From Bacteroidota bacterium (lineage in GTDB: Bacteria > Bacteroidota > Ignavibacteria > Kapaibacteriales > Kapaibacteriaceae), in NCBI GenBank assembly GCA_003488525.1, contig DNLG01000146.1, positions 1 to 9,096 of the forward strand: a stretch of 9,096 nucleotides of DNA. Direction: 5' to 3'. The translations under genes were made by a program, and so were the position numbers. Below are positions 1-7,224 of this stretch, piece after piece; the first letter of the stretch is position 1; each line of letters begins with the position of its first letter. The notes beneath the pieces are model-generated. The model did not search any database. It was not told where the DNA came from and saw nothing but the letters and a program-made list of their open reading frames with translations.

Positions 1-692
1 AACGAGATGTGCAGGTGGTCGACACTTCGCGACATGTCCTCCAGAACCCGCTCGGCAATCTCATACATTCCGAGCTTGTCGACGTCAAACATCGTGTAGG
101 CTGCAACACCAAGCTCCTTGATCAGCTCTCGCTCGCCAGGGTCGATGCTGCGAAGACCAATGATGGCCAGATTCCTCGGATCGAGCTTCGGACCGTCCAA
201 TCCAATCTTCGTGAGTGACGGATGTCCAATTCCCATGGCAACGGCCAAAGGCATACCGTGAATGTTGCCGCTCGGCGTTGTCTCTGCCGTGTTCATGTCG
301 GCATGGGCGTCGATCCATATCACTCCGAGCGTCTTGTTGTGCTCTTTGCAATGGGCGCCGATCCCGGCCAGCGAGCCGACAGACATCGAATGATCACCAC
401 CGAAGAGCAGAGGAAAGTGTCCGTCGTCGAGGATGGACTTGACCCTGCCCGAAAGGATGTGACTCATGGCCGCCACTTCCGGCAGGTACTTCAGCTTCGT
501 ATCCTGAAGTTCCTGCACCTCGATGTTGCGAATCGGAATATCACCTTCATCGATGACCTTGTAGCCAAGCGACTCCAGTTTGAGATCGACGTCGGCAATG
601 CGCAGTGCCGATGGCCCCATGTCCACTCCACGTCTGTCTGCCCCTAGATCGATTGGAAAACCGAGAACACGGACGGTGTTGGACTTGCGCAT
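1..692 (-). CDS. rocF: Arginase, C-terminal part beyond the window
   Basis: Arginase hydrolyses L-arginine to ornithine and urea in the cytoplasm. The first 230 codons are present; the frame is open at the left edge. The family's metal motifs are clear: GGDHS (His101) and DAHAD (Asp128, His130, Asp132), which supply four of the ligands of the two-Mn centre, followed by the SGNIHGMP substrate-loop motif (141-148) and GLRSIDPGE further on. The last metal motif (DxD) would lie just past the edge. The DAHAD-to-SGNIHG spacing and the GLRSIDPGE segment match true arginases better than agmatinase or formimidoglutamase, which share the ureohydrolase fold. ATG at 692 is fixed by an in-frame TAG at 702-704. 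It follows accD by 22 bases, so the two are probably co-transcribed. There is no clear Shine-Dalgarno site. Confidence 0.92.
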   Translation of the reverse strand, partial: MRKSNTVRVLGFPIDLGADRRGVDMGPSALRIADVDLKLESLGYKVIDEGDIPIRNIEVQELQDTKLKYLPEVAAMSHILSGRVKSILDDGHFPLLFGGDHSMSVGSLAGIGAHCKEHNKTLGVIWIDAHADMNTAETTPSGNIHGMPLAVAMGIGHPSLTKIGLDGPKLDPRNLAIIGLRSIDPGERELIKELGVAAYTMFDVDKLGMYEIAERVLEDMSRSVDHLHIS

Positions 693-714
693 AACTGTTT
701 TCTATGTCAATGTA

Positions 715-1566
715 TTAGGACGTCTTGTTCATAAGGTGAGTCAGCACCGTCGACAGTGTCCGCTTGAGATCACGGCGAGGGACGACGAGGTCGACAAAGC
801 CTTTTTCCAGAAGAAACTCTGAGCGCTGAAAGCCTTCCGGAAGCTTCTTTCGGATCGTCTGCTCGATCACCCGAGGTCCGGCAAAACCGATCAGCGCCTT
901 GGGTTCGGCAATGATCACGTCACCAAGCATGGCATACGAGGCCGAAACGCCCCCCGTTGTCGGGTCTGTCAGAATCGAGATATACGGCAGTCCAGCTTCA
1001 GACAACTCAGACAGCACAGCGCTGGTCTTAGCCATCTGCATCAACGACAGCGCTGCTTCCTGCATGCGCGCGCCACCTGAGGCCGATATAAAGACAAACG
1101 GCATTTGCTGCTCCAGTGCTCTGCGGCCGGCGCGGAGGAACTTCTCGCCCACAACCGAGCCCATTGAGCCGCCGATAAAGCCGAAGTTCATGCACCCGAA
1201 TGAGATTGGCTCGCCACTGATGGAGCCGACGCCGGTGGTCACCGCATCCGGTAGATCGCTCTTGCTGTAGGCCTCCTTCAGTCGTGCCTTGTACGGACGC
1301 GTGTCGACAAAGTCCAGCGGGTCGGCCGAGCGGACATTGACGTCCGTTTCTACCCATGTCCCCTCGTCGAATAGAATCGCTACATACTTCGCGCTTCCTA
1401 TCCGGAAATGATGCGAACACGACGGGCAGGTAAAGCAATTCTCTTCGAGTTCTTTGCGGTAGATCACCGTAGAACACTCCGGACACTTGGTCCATAGGCC
1501 ATCGGGCATCTCCCGGGCCTGCGTCTCGGTGGTAATGTTTTTATTCTTGCGGAGGAACCAAGCCAT
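715..1566 (-). CDS. accD: Acetyl-CoA carboxylase carboxyltransferase subunit beta
   Basis: AccD is the beta half of the carboxyltransferase that moves CO2 from carboxybiotin on BCCP to acetyl-CoA, giving malonyl-CoA, the first step of fatty acid synthesis. It works as a heterotetramer with AccA, which is not in this window. The 283-residue product has the N-terminal four-Cys zinc ribbon (Cys28, Cys31, Cys47, Cys50; an extra Cys44 sits beside it), then the crotonase-fold core with SGGARMQE and a GGVSASYAMLGD segment, and FAGPRVIEQT near the end. Length and motifs are normal for the family. The frame extends two codons upstream to a TTG, but ATG at 1566 (MAWFLRK) aligns with the usual AccD N-terminus. 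A TAnnTTTG box ends three bases before this ATG, so the message may be leaderless. Arginase follows 22 bases downstream. Confidence 0.97.
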   Translation of the reverse strand: MAWFLRKNKNITTETQAREMPDGLWTKCPECSTVIYRKELEENCFTCPSCSHHFRIGSAKYVAILFDEGTWVETDVNVRSADPLDFVDTRPYKARLKEAYSKSDLPDAVTTGVGSISGEPISFGCMNFGFIGGSMGSVVGEKFLRAGRRALEQQMPFVFISASGGARMQEAALSLMQMAKTSAVLSELSEAGLPYISILTDPTTGGVSASYAMLGDVIIAEPKALIGFAGPRVIEQTIRKKLPEGFQRSEFLLEKGFVDLVVPRRDLKRTLSTVLTHLMNKTS

Positions 1567-1569
1567 GTA

Positions 1570-1577
1570 CAAAAGTA
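1570..1577 (-). promoter_or_regulatory. Candidate Bacteroidota-type -7 box for accD
   Basis: TACTTTTG on the minus strand matches TAnnTTTG exactly and ends three bases before the accD ATG. It lies inside the short palindrome GTAC-TTTT-GTAC. No good TTTG/TTG -33 box is seen about 19-20 bases upstream. If used, transcription would start at or beside the ATG, giving a leaderless mRNA. This is inferred from sequence only. Confidence 0.4.
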
Positions 1578-1603
1578 CGGAAAAGCCTCGACCTCTCTGG
1601 CTA

Positions 1604-1620
1604 CGGCAAGGGGCTTACCG
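1604..1620 (-). terminator. Small hairpin at the end of the esterase gene
   Basis: CGGTAAG-CCC-CTTGCCG forms a 7-bp stem (one G-T wobble) with a 3-base loop and includes the TAA stop of the esterase-like gene. No T-run follows directly, so it is a poor intrinsic terminator. It could be an mRNA 3'-end structure or chance. Confidence 0.25.
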
Positions 1621-3867
1621 AATCAAGTACACGGAGCGCTGACCACTGGCATCGGTTCTGATGTATGGACCCGACGGAAGCTGGGAGAACTCGGCGGGAC
1701 TGCGCGCTACGAGTCGACCAGCCATATCATAGACGGTCGACTCGTTGTCATCATCACGCTCCTGCTCAATGTCATCTGCCACACTCACGACTTCCACCGG
1801 GAAATTGTGAAAAGACAGGGCGCCGACTCCCCCGTCGGCCACCAGCCAGGGACCCTGAAAGATGGTTCCATCGTCATAGGCATAGTCCGGTACGTAACTC
1901 ACGCTCATAACCGGCTTCGGAAATGTCAGAGTCACCCGACCTGCATACTCCCTCAATACGGGCCAGGAAAGACGCTCAACACGCACGCTCGTTGGCCGAA
2001 GCTTCGGGTCATTATCGGCAAACCATGCATCCGTAGCCCTTCGGAGCTTGCCGTTCCTGACGAAATCACTAGTCATTCGTAGACCGTCTTTCTGCCCCCT
2101 GAAATCAATCGTAACCGTTCCGTTGCCGGTGTTCCGGGCGATTTGCGGCCGTGGGGAGTGTGACCATGATGTGGCAGTGAAGTACGTCAGATCATCGAAA
2201 ACATCAACCATCTGACGTCCGAGCTCGGCATAGCCCTGACCGTTATAGTGACAGCCATCGTGACCCGGCAGGCCCGATGCCGCATGAACGATCACGTCTT
2301 TATAGAGCAGACCAAGTCTGCGCTGCTCATCGCGCAGCTTGGCATGGTTCGGTCCGGCGCATCCCGGGCGGATCTGAATGACGACGATATACTGCAATGC
2401 TGGAAGATCCTGCTTCCATGCCGTGCGCAGCTGATCAAAACTGGAAATGTAATCGTCGGCCGACGTGTTGGACTCCCCTTGATACCAGAATAGACACTCG
2501 ATTCTGTTCCGCATACCGCTCTTGATGACTCTATAGAGCCAGCTGCCATAGATCGTCGAGAGATTTAGCCGATTAGTACGATCTGGCAAATGCTGTTCGA
2601 TGCGCGTGCCCCCTACGCCGCCATTGATACAGAGACTTGGTATTCCTTGTTCGGCAAGAGAATTCTGAAGATAGAGTGCCCAGGCACCCACGTTTGGCCC
2701 CCCTCCGTTACCGGCAGCACTGCTGAGTGCGAACGCCGTATCAGACGGGCTCTGACTGAAGTTTCCGCCGAATGTGCGTGCCCAGACCGAGGTAGAAACA
2801 GAAGCATCGCCGAAAATCGAGTTCGACTGACCGTTGACCGAGAATGCGATCCCGGGAGTGATGTCTGTAGCCTGGAACATCGTGTCGTACGACGTCCGAC
2901 CCACTCTACGAACTGTCACGGCTGCCGAGTAGGAGACTCTCCCCTGCGGCCGAAACTGCGGCGGCGTTGTCGTACAGAAGATCGTATCGCCTGACTTTGG
3001 CCTTACATAGCGCCTCGTGACTATCGTATCGCCGTCTCGGCGGATCTCAATGAGCGCTTCGTCGACGCTGTCGGAAATGACCACACCACGCACACTGATG
3101 GGGTCTCTCCAATGAATGACCTGCAGCGAGCGGGGCGCCGCGGTGAACCGTATCATCGGCTTTGGTGGATCGGGTGCGCGCTCGATGGTATACCGATCGT
3201 GCAGATAGCGTTCAACCGAAAGCTCTTCTCCTGCTGTGAGCGCCCGCTCGAAGATCAGGATCTCGCCAATGGAACCATTCAGCCCATTGCCCCCTTGGTA
3301 AGCGCCGACATAGATCACTGAATCGGTGTTGGTCGGAATGACGTCGTCTGACGTCTTTCGGTTGTTGAGCGAGATAGAGGTCTGACCCGTAGAATCCCTG
3401 TGGCGAACTCTCAGGACCGCTGGACCCGAAAGTGCCGTGGAGCTTGTGCTCAGCCGCCCAAAGTCGCCTTGATGTAGCACCGTCGGCACGCCGGGAGCGC
3501 TCGTGAAGAACGCTCTGTTCTGGCCCGAGACCATGTTGTTGGCCGCGTGTACGCCGTTCCAGTTGAAGACGACGTACATCGTGTAGTCCCTCCTGACGGG
3601 AAACACGGAAGGGGCTGAATAGTAACCAGAATTGGCAAAGACGATGGCCGGTCGTGCATTGATCTTTCCAGGCACAAGTCCTACGCCAGGTTGAGCCAGC
3701 GCAACGTGTCCTCCAACGATCGACCCCCAGCGTTTGATCACGCCCGCCGAGTCCGTTGTGAGCGTGTCCGCCCTAAGCCACAGGCGCAGGCCCGGCGGCA
3801 TGGATTGAGCGATGATGAGACAGGAGCTAAGAAGCCCCATCATCAGCAGAGCGGAGAGTTTATGCAT
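1615..3867 (-). CDS. Secreted LamG / SGNH sialate-O-acetylesterase-like protein with T9SS sorting tail
   Basis: Predicted exported carbohydrate esterase of 750 residues. Residues 1-22 are a signal peptide (basic start, Leu/Met-rich core, ending AQS). About 24-228 resembles a LamG/concanavalin-like jelly roll (LRLWLRAD, a GSIGEILIFERALTAGEE-type end). About 235-335 is a beta-rich linker. About 338-560 is an SGNH hydrolase of the SASA/CE6 type: NGQSN with nucleophile Ser348, NGGVGGTR at 415-422, WYQGESN at 461-467, and DGCH giving Asp537 and His540. About 570-690 is another beta-rich region. The last ~45 residues (VYDMAGRLV, LPSGPYI, ending in Arg) resemble a T9SS type A C-terminal signal. The substrate is unknown; the family removes O-acetyl groups from sialic acids or xylan. 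The frame extends upstream to a GTG at 3891, but ATG at 3867 gives a cleaner signal peptide. Leu-Ser-Ser-Cys in the signal peptide also resembles a lipobox. Confidence 0.82.
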   Translation of the reverse strand: MHKLSALLMMGLLSSCLIIAQSMPPGLRLWLRADTLTTDSAGVIKRWGSIVGGHVALAQPGVGLVPGKINARPAIVFANSGYYSAPSVFPVRRDYTMYVVFNWNGVHAANNMVSGQNRAFFTSAPGVPTVLHQGDFGRLSTSSTALSGPAVLRVRHRDSTGQTSISLNNRKTSDDVIPTNTDSVIYVGAYQGGNGLNGSIGEILIFERALTAGEELSVERYLHDRYTIERAPDPPKPMIRFTAAPRSLQVIHWRDPISVRGVVISDSVDEALIEIRRDGDTIVTRRYVRPKSGDTIFCTTTPPQFRPQGRVSYSAAVTVRRVGRTSYDTMFQATDITPGIAFSVNGQSNSIFGDASVSTSVWARTFGGNFSQSPSDTAFALSSAAGNGGGPNVGAWALYLQNSLAEQGIPSLCINGGVGGTRIEQHLPDRTNRLNLSTIYGSWLYRVIKSGMRNRIECLFWYQGESNTSADDYISSFDQLRTAWKQDLPALQYIVVIQIRPGCAGPNHAKLRDEQRRLGLLYKDVIVHAASGLPGHDGCHYNGQGYAELGRQMVDVFDDLTYFTATSWSHSPRPQIARNTGNGTVTIDFRGQKDGLRMTSDFVRNGKLRRATDAWFADNDPKLRPTSVRVERLSWPVLREYAGRVTLTFPKPVMSVSYVPDYAYDDGTIFQGPWLVADGGVGALSFHNFPVEVVSVADDIEQERDDDNESTVYDMAGRLVARSPAEFSQLPSGPYIRTDASGQRSVYLIR

Positions 3868-3871
3868 GCGA

Positions 3872-3903
3872 CGAAGATAGTCCCTCGTCACAGGTCCACC
3901 AAG
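3872..3903 (-). promoter_or_regulatory. Candidate promoter for the esterase-like gene
   Basis: On the minus strand, CTTG (3900-3903) is followed after 20 bases by TATCTTCG (3872-3879), close to the Bacteroidota pattern TTTG-N19/20-TAnnTTTG (one mismatch in each box). The -7 box ends four bases before the ATG at 3867, implying a leaderless message. No Shine-Dalgarno site is present, which fits. Confidence 0.4.
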
Positions 3904-3915
3904 GGGATTGACGAG

Positions 3916-4392
3916 CTACTTGCCGATCGTGAGGATCTCGTACTGGATCACTCCTGCCGGAACCTTTGTCTCGACCGTTTCGCCAACGACCTTACCGAGC
4001 AAGGCCTTGCCAAGGGGGCTTGTGACCGAAAGTTTGTTCTGCTCGAAATCAGCTTCTTCGGGAGAGACAAGCAGATACTTGATCTTCTTGTTTGTCTTTT
4101 TATTGAGCAGCTCTACCCGTGAAAGGATGTAGACCTTGTCGTCCGGGAAATCCTTAGCGTCGATGACCTGCGCCTTGGAAAGCATGGTCTGCAGTCTGGA
4201 AATGCGGATCTCGAGCAGTTCCTGTGCATGCTTTGCCGCGTCATAGTCGGCATTCTCCGACAGATCACCGTGTGAGCGCGCCTCGGCGATCTTCTGCGCA
4301 ATCTCGCGTCGGCCATTGGTGGTCAACTCCAGCACTTCTGCCTGAATCTGATGCAGATACTCTTTTGTAACGTAGACGGCATCCCCAGCCAT
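3916..4392 (-). CDS. greA: Transcription elongation factor GreA
   Basis: GreA enters the RNA polymerase secondary channel and stimulates cleavage of backtracked RNA so that stalled complexes resume. The product is 158 residues, normal for the family. The N-terminal coiled-coil hairpin (about 8-78) carries the hallmark ARSHGDLSENADYDAAK; Asp43 and Glu46 correspond to the acidic tip residues that coordinate Mg2+ at the polymerase active site. The C-terminal FKBP-like domain carries SPLGKALLGKVVGE. ATG at 4392 is supported by GGAGA at 4399-4403, six bases upstream. It lies downstream of an intrinsic terminator and is probably the first gene of its own transcript, with the esterase-like gene 48 bases behind it. 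Expression may also involve the hairpin in the upstream leader (see the candidate promoter at 4478-4508). Confidence 0.97.
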   Translation of the reverse strand: MAGDAVYVTKEYLHQIQAEVLELTTNGRREIAQKIAEARSHGDLSENADYDAAKHAQELLEIRISRLQTMLSKAQVIDAKDFPDDKVYILSRVELLNKKTNKKIKYLLVSPEEADFEQNKLSVTSPLGKALLGKVVGETVETKVPAGVIQYEILTIGK

Positions 4393-4437
4393 GGGAAGTC
4401 TCCGATTAGATGTCGATGGGTGATGGTGGTAGGCGAT

Positions 4438-4469
4438 AAAAAAAACAAAGCCGCTGGCGGCTTTGTTTT
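4438..4469 (-). terminator. Strong intrinsic terminator after ribBA
   Basis: On the minus strand a perfect 12-bp stem (AAAACAAAGCCG pairing with CGGCTTTGTTTT) closes on a 4-base CCAG loop and runs into eight T's in a row. It lies 48 bases after the ribBA stop and before greA, so it should end the mnmA-tgt-yajC-ribBA transcript. Read on the plus strand the stem is followed by only four T's, so it could work weakly in that direction too, but no plus-strand gene ends here. Confidence 0.9.
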
Positions 4470-4477
4470 GTTCGTTC

Positions 4478-4508
4478 CGAATCTACGCAGGGGCGTTCGT
4501 TGGTGCAA
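4478..4508 (-). promoter_or_regulatory. Candidate greA promoter upstream of the terminator hairpin
   Basis: On the minus strand TTG (4506-4508) is followed after 20 bases by TAGATTCG (4478-4485), one mismatch from TAnnTTTG. It is just past the ribBA stop. Transcription would begin near 4473, so the terminator hairpin would be the first element of the greA leader. Such short boxes can arise by chance. Confidence 0.3.
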
Positions 4509-4516
4509 CCGCAACT

Positions 4517-5716
4517 CTACAGATGCCGTAGAATGTGCCCCATTTTATCTCTTTTTGTCTCAAGGTAAACCTGATTGTCGGCTGTTGCCGGAACCTCCAA
4601 GGACACTAACTCGGTCACTTCAAGTCCATAGGATTGCAGACCGACGCGCTTTTTCGGGTTATTCGTCATAAGCTTCATCTTCTGGATACCGAGCTCATGC
4701 AATATCTGCGCTCCGATACCATAGTCGCGCGGATCGGGTGGAAATCCAAGATGAACGTTGGCCTCTACGGTGTCGAGTCCCTGCTCCTGGAGCGCATACG
4801 CCTTGATCTTGTTCGCCAGACCAATGCCCCTTCCCTCCTGGCGCATATAGAGAACCACGCCACGACCTTCCTGCTCGATCCGATCGAGTGCTGCATGCAG
4901 CTGCGGACCGCAATCGCAACGGAACGATCCAAAGATGTCCCCCGTCAGACACTCGCTGTGAACGCGCACAAGCACTGGCTCGACGGTCGATACATCACCC
5001 TTTACAATTGCGACGTGTTCCTTGCCATCAACGGTGTTTTCATAGATCTTGACGATGAAGTCGCCATGCTCACTCGGCAGCTTTGCCTCTGCAACGAACC
5101 GCACGAGGATCTCCGCTCTACGACGGTAGGCAATCAAGTCTTGTACGGTGATAATTGGAAGATCCTGCTCCTTGGCCATCAGCATGAGATCGGGCACACG
5201 AGCCATTGAGCCGTCGTGCTTGAGGATCTCGCAGAGAACTCCTACGGGCTTGAGACCTGCAAGCTTCATGAGGTCGACCACTGCCTCGGTATGTCCGGCG
5301 CGGCGCAGCACTCCACCGTTGACGGAGATCAGCGGAAAGATGTGACCCGGACGCGCGAAGTCCTCCGGAGCGGCAGACTCGGAAGCCATCGCACGAACCG
5401 TGGCCGTGCGATCACTGACCGAGATACCGCTGGCCGTTCCGTGAACGTAGTCGATGCTGACGGTGAAACGCGTTCCATGAAGCGCTGTGTTGTCACGGAC
5501 CATCAACGGAAGGTCGAGCTGCCGTGCCCGCTCTTCGGTCACGCTGACGCAGATCAGCCCCTTGCCATGCGACGCCATGAAATTGATGTTCTGTTCCGTG
5601 CACATCTCCGCGGCACAAACCAGGTCACCTTCGTTTTCACGATCCTCATCGTCTACAACGATGATACACCGACCGGCTTGGAGTGCCTTGACGGCAGTCG
5701 TAATGGTGTCGAACAT
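4517..5716 (-). CDS. ribBA: Bifunctional DHBP synthase / GTP cyclohydrolase II
   Basis: RibBA makes both precursors of riboflavin: DHBP from ribulose 5-phosphate (RibB domain, about 1-200) and the pyrimidine precursor from GTP (RibA domain, about 205-399). The RibB half has [10 protein letters not shown] (22-31) for Mg2+ binding, GHTEA with His142, and Glu163 in LCEI. The RibA half has the zinc ligands Cys256, Cys267 and Cys269 (ECLTGD, RCDCG), RQEGRGIGL (292-300), DYGIGAQI (331-338) and TNNPKK (351-356). All key residues for both activities are present, so both halves look active. Length is 399 residues from ATG at 5716; the frame runs 12 codons further to a TTG inside yajC, which is unlikely as MFDTITTAV is a typical start. 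The gap to yajC is 22 bases. No FMN riboswitch precedes it. A strong terminator follows. Confidence 0.96.
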   Translation of the reverse strand: MFDTITTAVKALQAGRCIIVVDDEDRENEGDLVCAAEMCTEQNINFMASHGKGLICVSVTEERARQLDLPLMVRDNTALHGTRFTVSIDYVHGTASGISVSDRTATVRAMASESAAPEDFARPGHIFPLISVNGGVLRRAGHTEAVVDLMKLAGLKPVGVLCEILKHDGSMARVPDLMLMAKEQDLPIITVQDLIAYRRRAEILVRFVAEAKLPSEHGDFIVKIYENTVDGKEHVAIVKGDVSTVEPVLVRVHSECLTGDIFGSFRCDCGPQLHAALDRIEQEGRGVVLYMRQEGRGIGLANKIKAYALQEQGLDTVEANVHLGFPPDPRDYGIGAQILHELGIQKMKLMTNNPKKRVGLQSYGLEVTELVSLEVPATADNQVYLETKRDKMGHILRHL

Positions 5717-5738
5717 AGGAAGGATGCTAAAAGTCGAT

Positions 5739-6044
5739 TTACTTCTGAACAACCGTCGAGATCGATGCCTTATCGAACTTGACGTTGCAGCCCGAGGCGA
5801 TGGTCACAGAAATGGTGGCCTCATCAACCTCGTGCACCGTGCCATGGATGCCGGAGGACGTTACAACGCTATCACCCTTCTTGAGGTTCGATAGAAGCTT
5901 CTGATGTTCCTTTGCACGCTTCTGCTGCGGACGGATCATCATGAAGTAGAAGATGCCGATGACAGCGGCAAACATGAACAGCGTCTGCATCAGCTGTGCG
6001 GTTGGATCAGCACCGGCAGACGGTGGCGGGGCCATGAGGAGCAT
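5739..6044 (-). CDS. yajC: Sec translocon accessory subunit YajC
   Basis: YajC is a small inner-membrane protein that associates with SecDF and the SecYEG channel during export. The 101-residue product has a short Pro-rich N-terminus, one membrane segment at about 21-37, then the family hallmark IRPQQKR with Lys-Glu-His, and a small beta-rich cytoplasmic domain with [20 protein letters not shown] at 6044 has AGGA 7 bases upstream; an in-frame ATG three codons later is the alternative. It follows tgt by 23 bases, the usual tgt-yajC order. The usual next genes, secD and secF, are not here; ribBA takes that place. Confidence 0.95.
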   Translation of the reverse strand: MLLMAPPPSAGADPTAQLMQTLFMFAAVIGIFYFMMIRPQQKRAKEHQKLLSNLKKGDSVVTSSGIHGTVHEVDEATISVTIASGCNVKFDKASISTVVQK

Positions 6045-6067
6045 GGTTCAGTCCTGGAAAATGATGA

Positions 6068-7222
6068 TCAGGTTCGTGGTTGATTGAGAATGTCGATTGT
6101 TTCGGTCGCCCATTGACGGAACGTCCCTTCAAGAATTTTCTCTCGGGCTGTTTTTACCAGCCACCGATAAAGAGCAACGTTTTGCTCTGTGGCCAGCATC
6201 AGACCGAGAATCTCTCCAGCATTGAACAGGTGGCGAAGATACGCCAGAGAGTAGTTTCGGCTACTTGCCGATCCGACATTCGCATCAATGGGCTCATCTC
6301 GCTGCTTCCACGTCGCGTTCTTGATATTGACGCGTCCCGTGCTTGTAAAGAGCGTACCATTTCTGGCATTTCTCGTCGGCATCACGCAGTCGAACATATC
6401 GACGCCCAGTCCTATGCACCGGAGGATGTTCTCCGGCGTGCCGACGCCCATGAGATAGCGAGCGCTCTTCTCGGGCATGACCTCTGTTGAACAGGCCACG
6501 ATCTCGTACATGTTTTCCGATGGCTCACCGACGCTAAGCCCGCCAATGGCGTAACCGTCGAATCCCATGTCCACGAGAGCGCTCATGCACGTGCGCCGAA
6601 GGTCCGGATACACACTGCCCTGACCGATCCCGAATTGAAATTGACGGTGACCATAGTGAAACGGCGTGTTCAGATGACGGGCCCGTCCACGTTCCGCCCA
6701 ATGAAGCGTCAGGTCCATCGAACGTCGTGCCACGTCATGATCGGCCGGATAAGCCGTGCATTCATCGAGCAGCATGAAGATGTCACTGCCGATTGCTCTT
6801 TGCGTGTCGACGACATTCTCCGGGGTGAACAGGTGTTTCGATCCGTCGATATGCGACCGGAATTCGACGCCTTGCTGACTCATGGTGCGCAGGTCGCGAA
6901 GCGAAAAGACCTGAAATCCACCGCTGTCGGTCAGGATCGGCCTGTCCCATGTGCTGAACCTATGCAGCCCACCCATCTTCGAAAGCGTTTCAACGCCGGG
7001 ACGCAGATACAGGTGGTATGTATTGGCGAGAATGATCGGAACGTCAAGCTCGCGAAGCGAGCGATGGTCCATGGCCTTGAGAGCCCCCTGCGTACCGACG
7101 GGCATAAAGATGGGTGTAGGAACGATTCCGTGATCCGTCACAAGCTGACCCACCCGGGCGTTTGTCTGCTGACAGGTGGCCTCAAGGTGGAACGGATTGT
7201 CAAGGGGCGACGTGGGAAGCAT
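6068..7222 (-). CDS. tgt: tRNA-guanine transglycosylase lacking the zinc-site ligands
   Basis: Tgt swaps guanine-34 in tRNAs with GUN anticodons for preQ1, the base-exchange step of queuosine synthesis. At 384 residues it is close to normal length. Catalytic residues are kept: Asp99 in TDSGGFQVFSL and nucleophile Asp278 in DMFDCVMPTR. The preQ1 pocket is also of bacterial type: Asp153 and Cys155 in DECT, Gln201 in GQGSV, and GGLSVGE (228-233) with Val231. The odd feature is the C-terminal structural zinc site: the family pattern Cys-x-Cys-x2-Cys plus His is here Val316, Ser318, Ser321 and Gln347. Their spacing matches E. coli Cys302, Cys304, Cys307 and His333 with a constant offset of 14, and RNYS and the flanking helix align without gaps. 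ATG at 7222 is 2 bases after the mnmA stop, with a strong Shine-Dalgarno site. Confidence 0.95.
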   Translation of the reverse strand: MLPTSPLDNPFHLEATCQQTNARVGQLVTDHGIVPTPIFMPVGTQGALKAMDHRSLRELDVPIILANTYHLYLRPGVETLSKMGGLHRFSTWDRPILTDSGGFQVFSLRDLRTMSQQGVEFRSHIDGSKHLFTPENVVDTQRAIGSDIFMLLDECTAYPADHDVARRSMDLTLHWAERGRARHLNTPFHYGHRQFQFGIGQGSVYPDLRRTCMSALVDMGFDGYAIGGLSVGEPSENMYEIVACSTEVMPEKSARYLMGVGTPENILRCIGLGVDMFDCVMPTRNARNGTLFTSTGRVNIKNATWKQRDEPIDANVGSASSRNYSLAYLRHLFNAGEILGLMLATEQNVALYRWLVKTAREKILEGTFRQWATETIDILNQPRT

Positions 7223-7224
7223 CT

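Noticed and set aside
3868..3891. An 8-codon extension of the esterase gene from GTG 3891
   Set aside because: It adds charged residues before a clean signal peptide beginning at ATG 3867, and runs across the candidate -7 box.
3884..3915. Inverted repeat CTCGTC / GACGAG with a 20-base spacing before the esterase gene
   Set aside because: Six-base arms with a long loop and no T-run occur readily by chance. One arm lies in the promoter spacer, so an operator cannot be excluded, but nothing else supports it.
4442..4469. Terminator read as a plus-strand terminator
   Set aside because: The stem is symmetric, but no plus-strand gene ends here and the T-run is longer on the minus strand.
4634..5209. 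Long plus-strand open frame opposite ribBA
   Set aside because: It is the antisense shadow of a fully recognised gene and shows no family motif. The same holds for plus-strand frames at 222-647, 2590-2994 and 6635-7249.
4517..5738. FMN riboswitch for ribBA
   Set aside because: Only 22 bases separate yajC and ribBA, far too short for the element.
5717..5752. A 12-codon extension of ribBA from a TTG overlapping yajC
   Set aside because: ATG at 5716 gives the typical RibBA N-terminus, and the TTG has no ribosome site.
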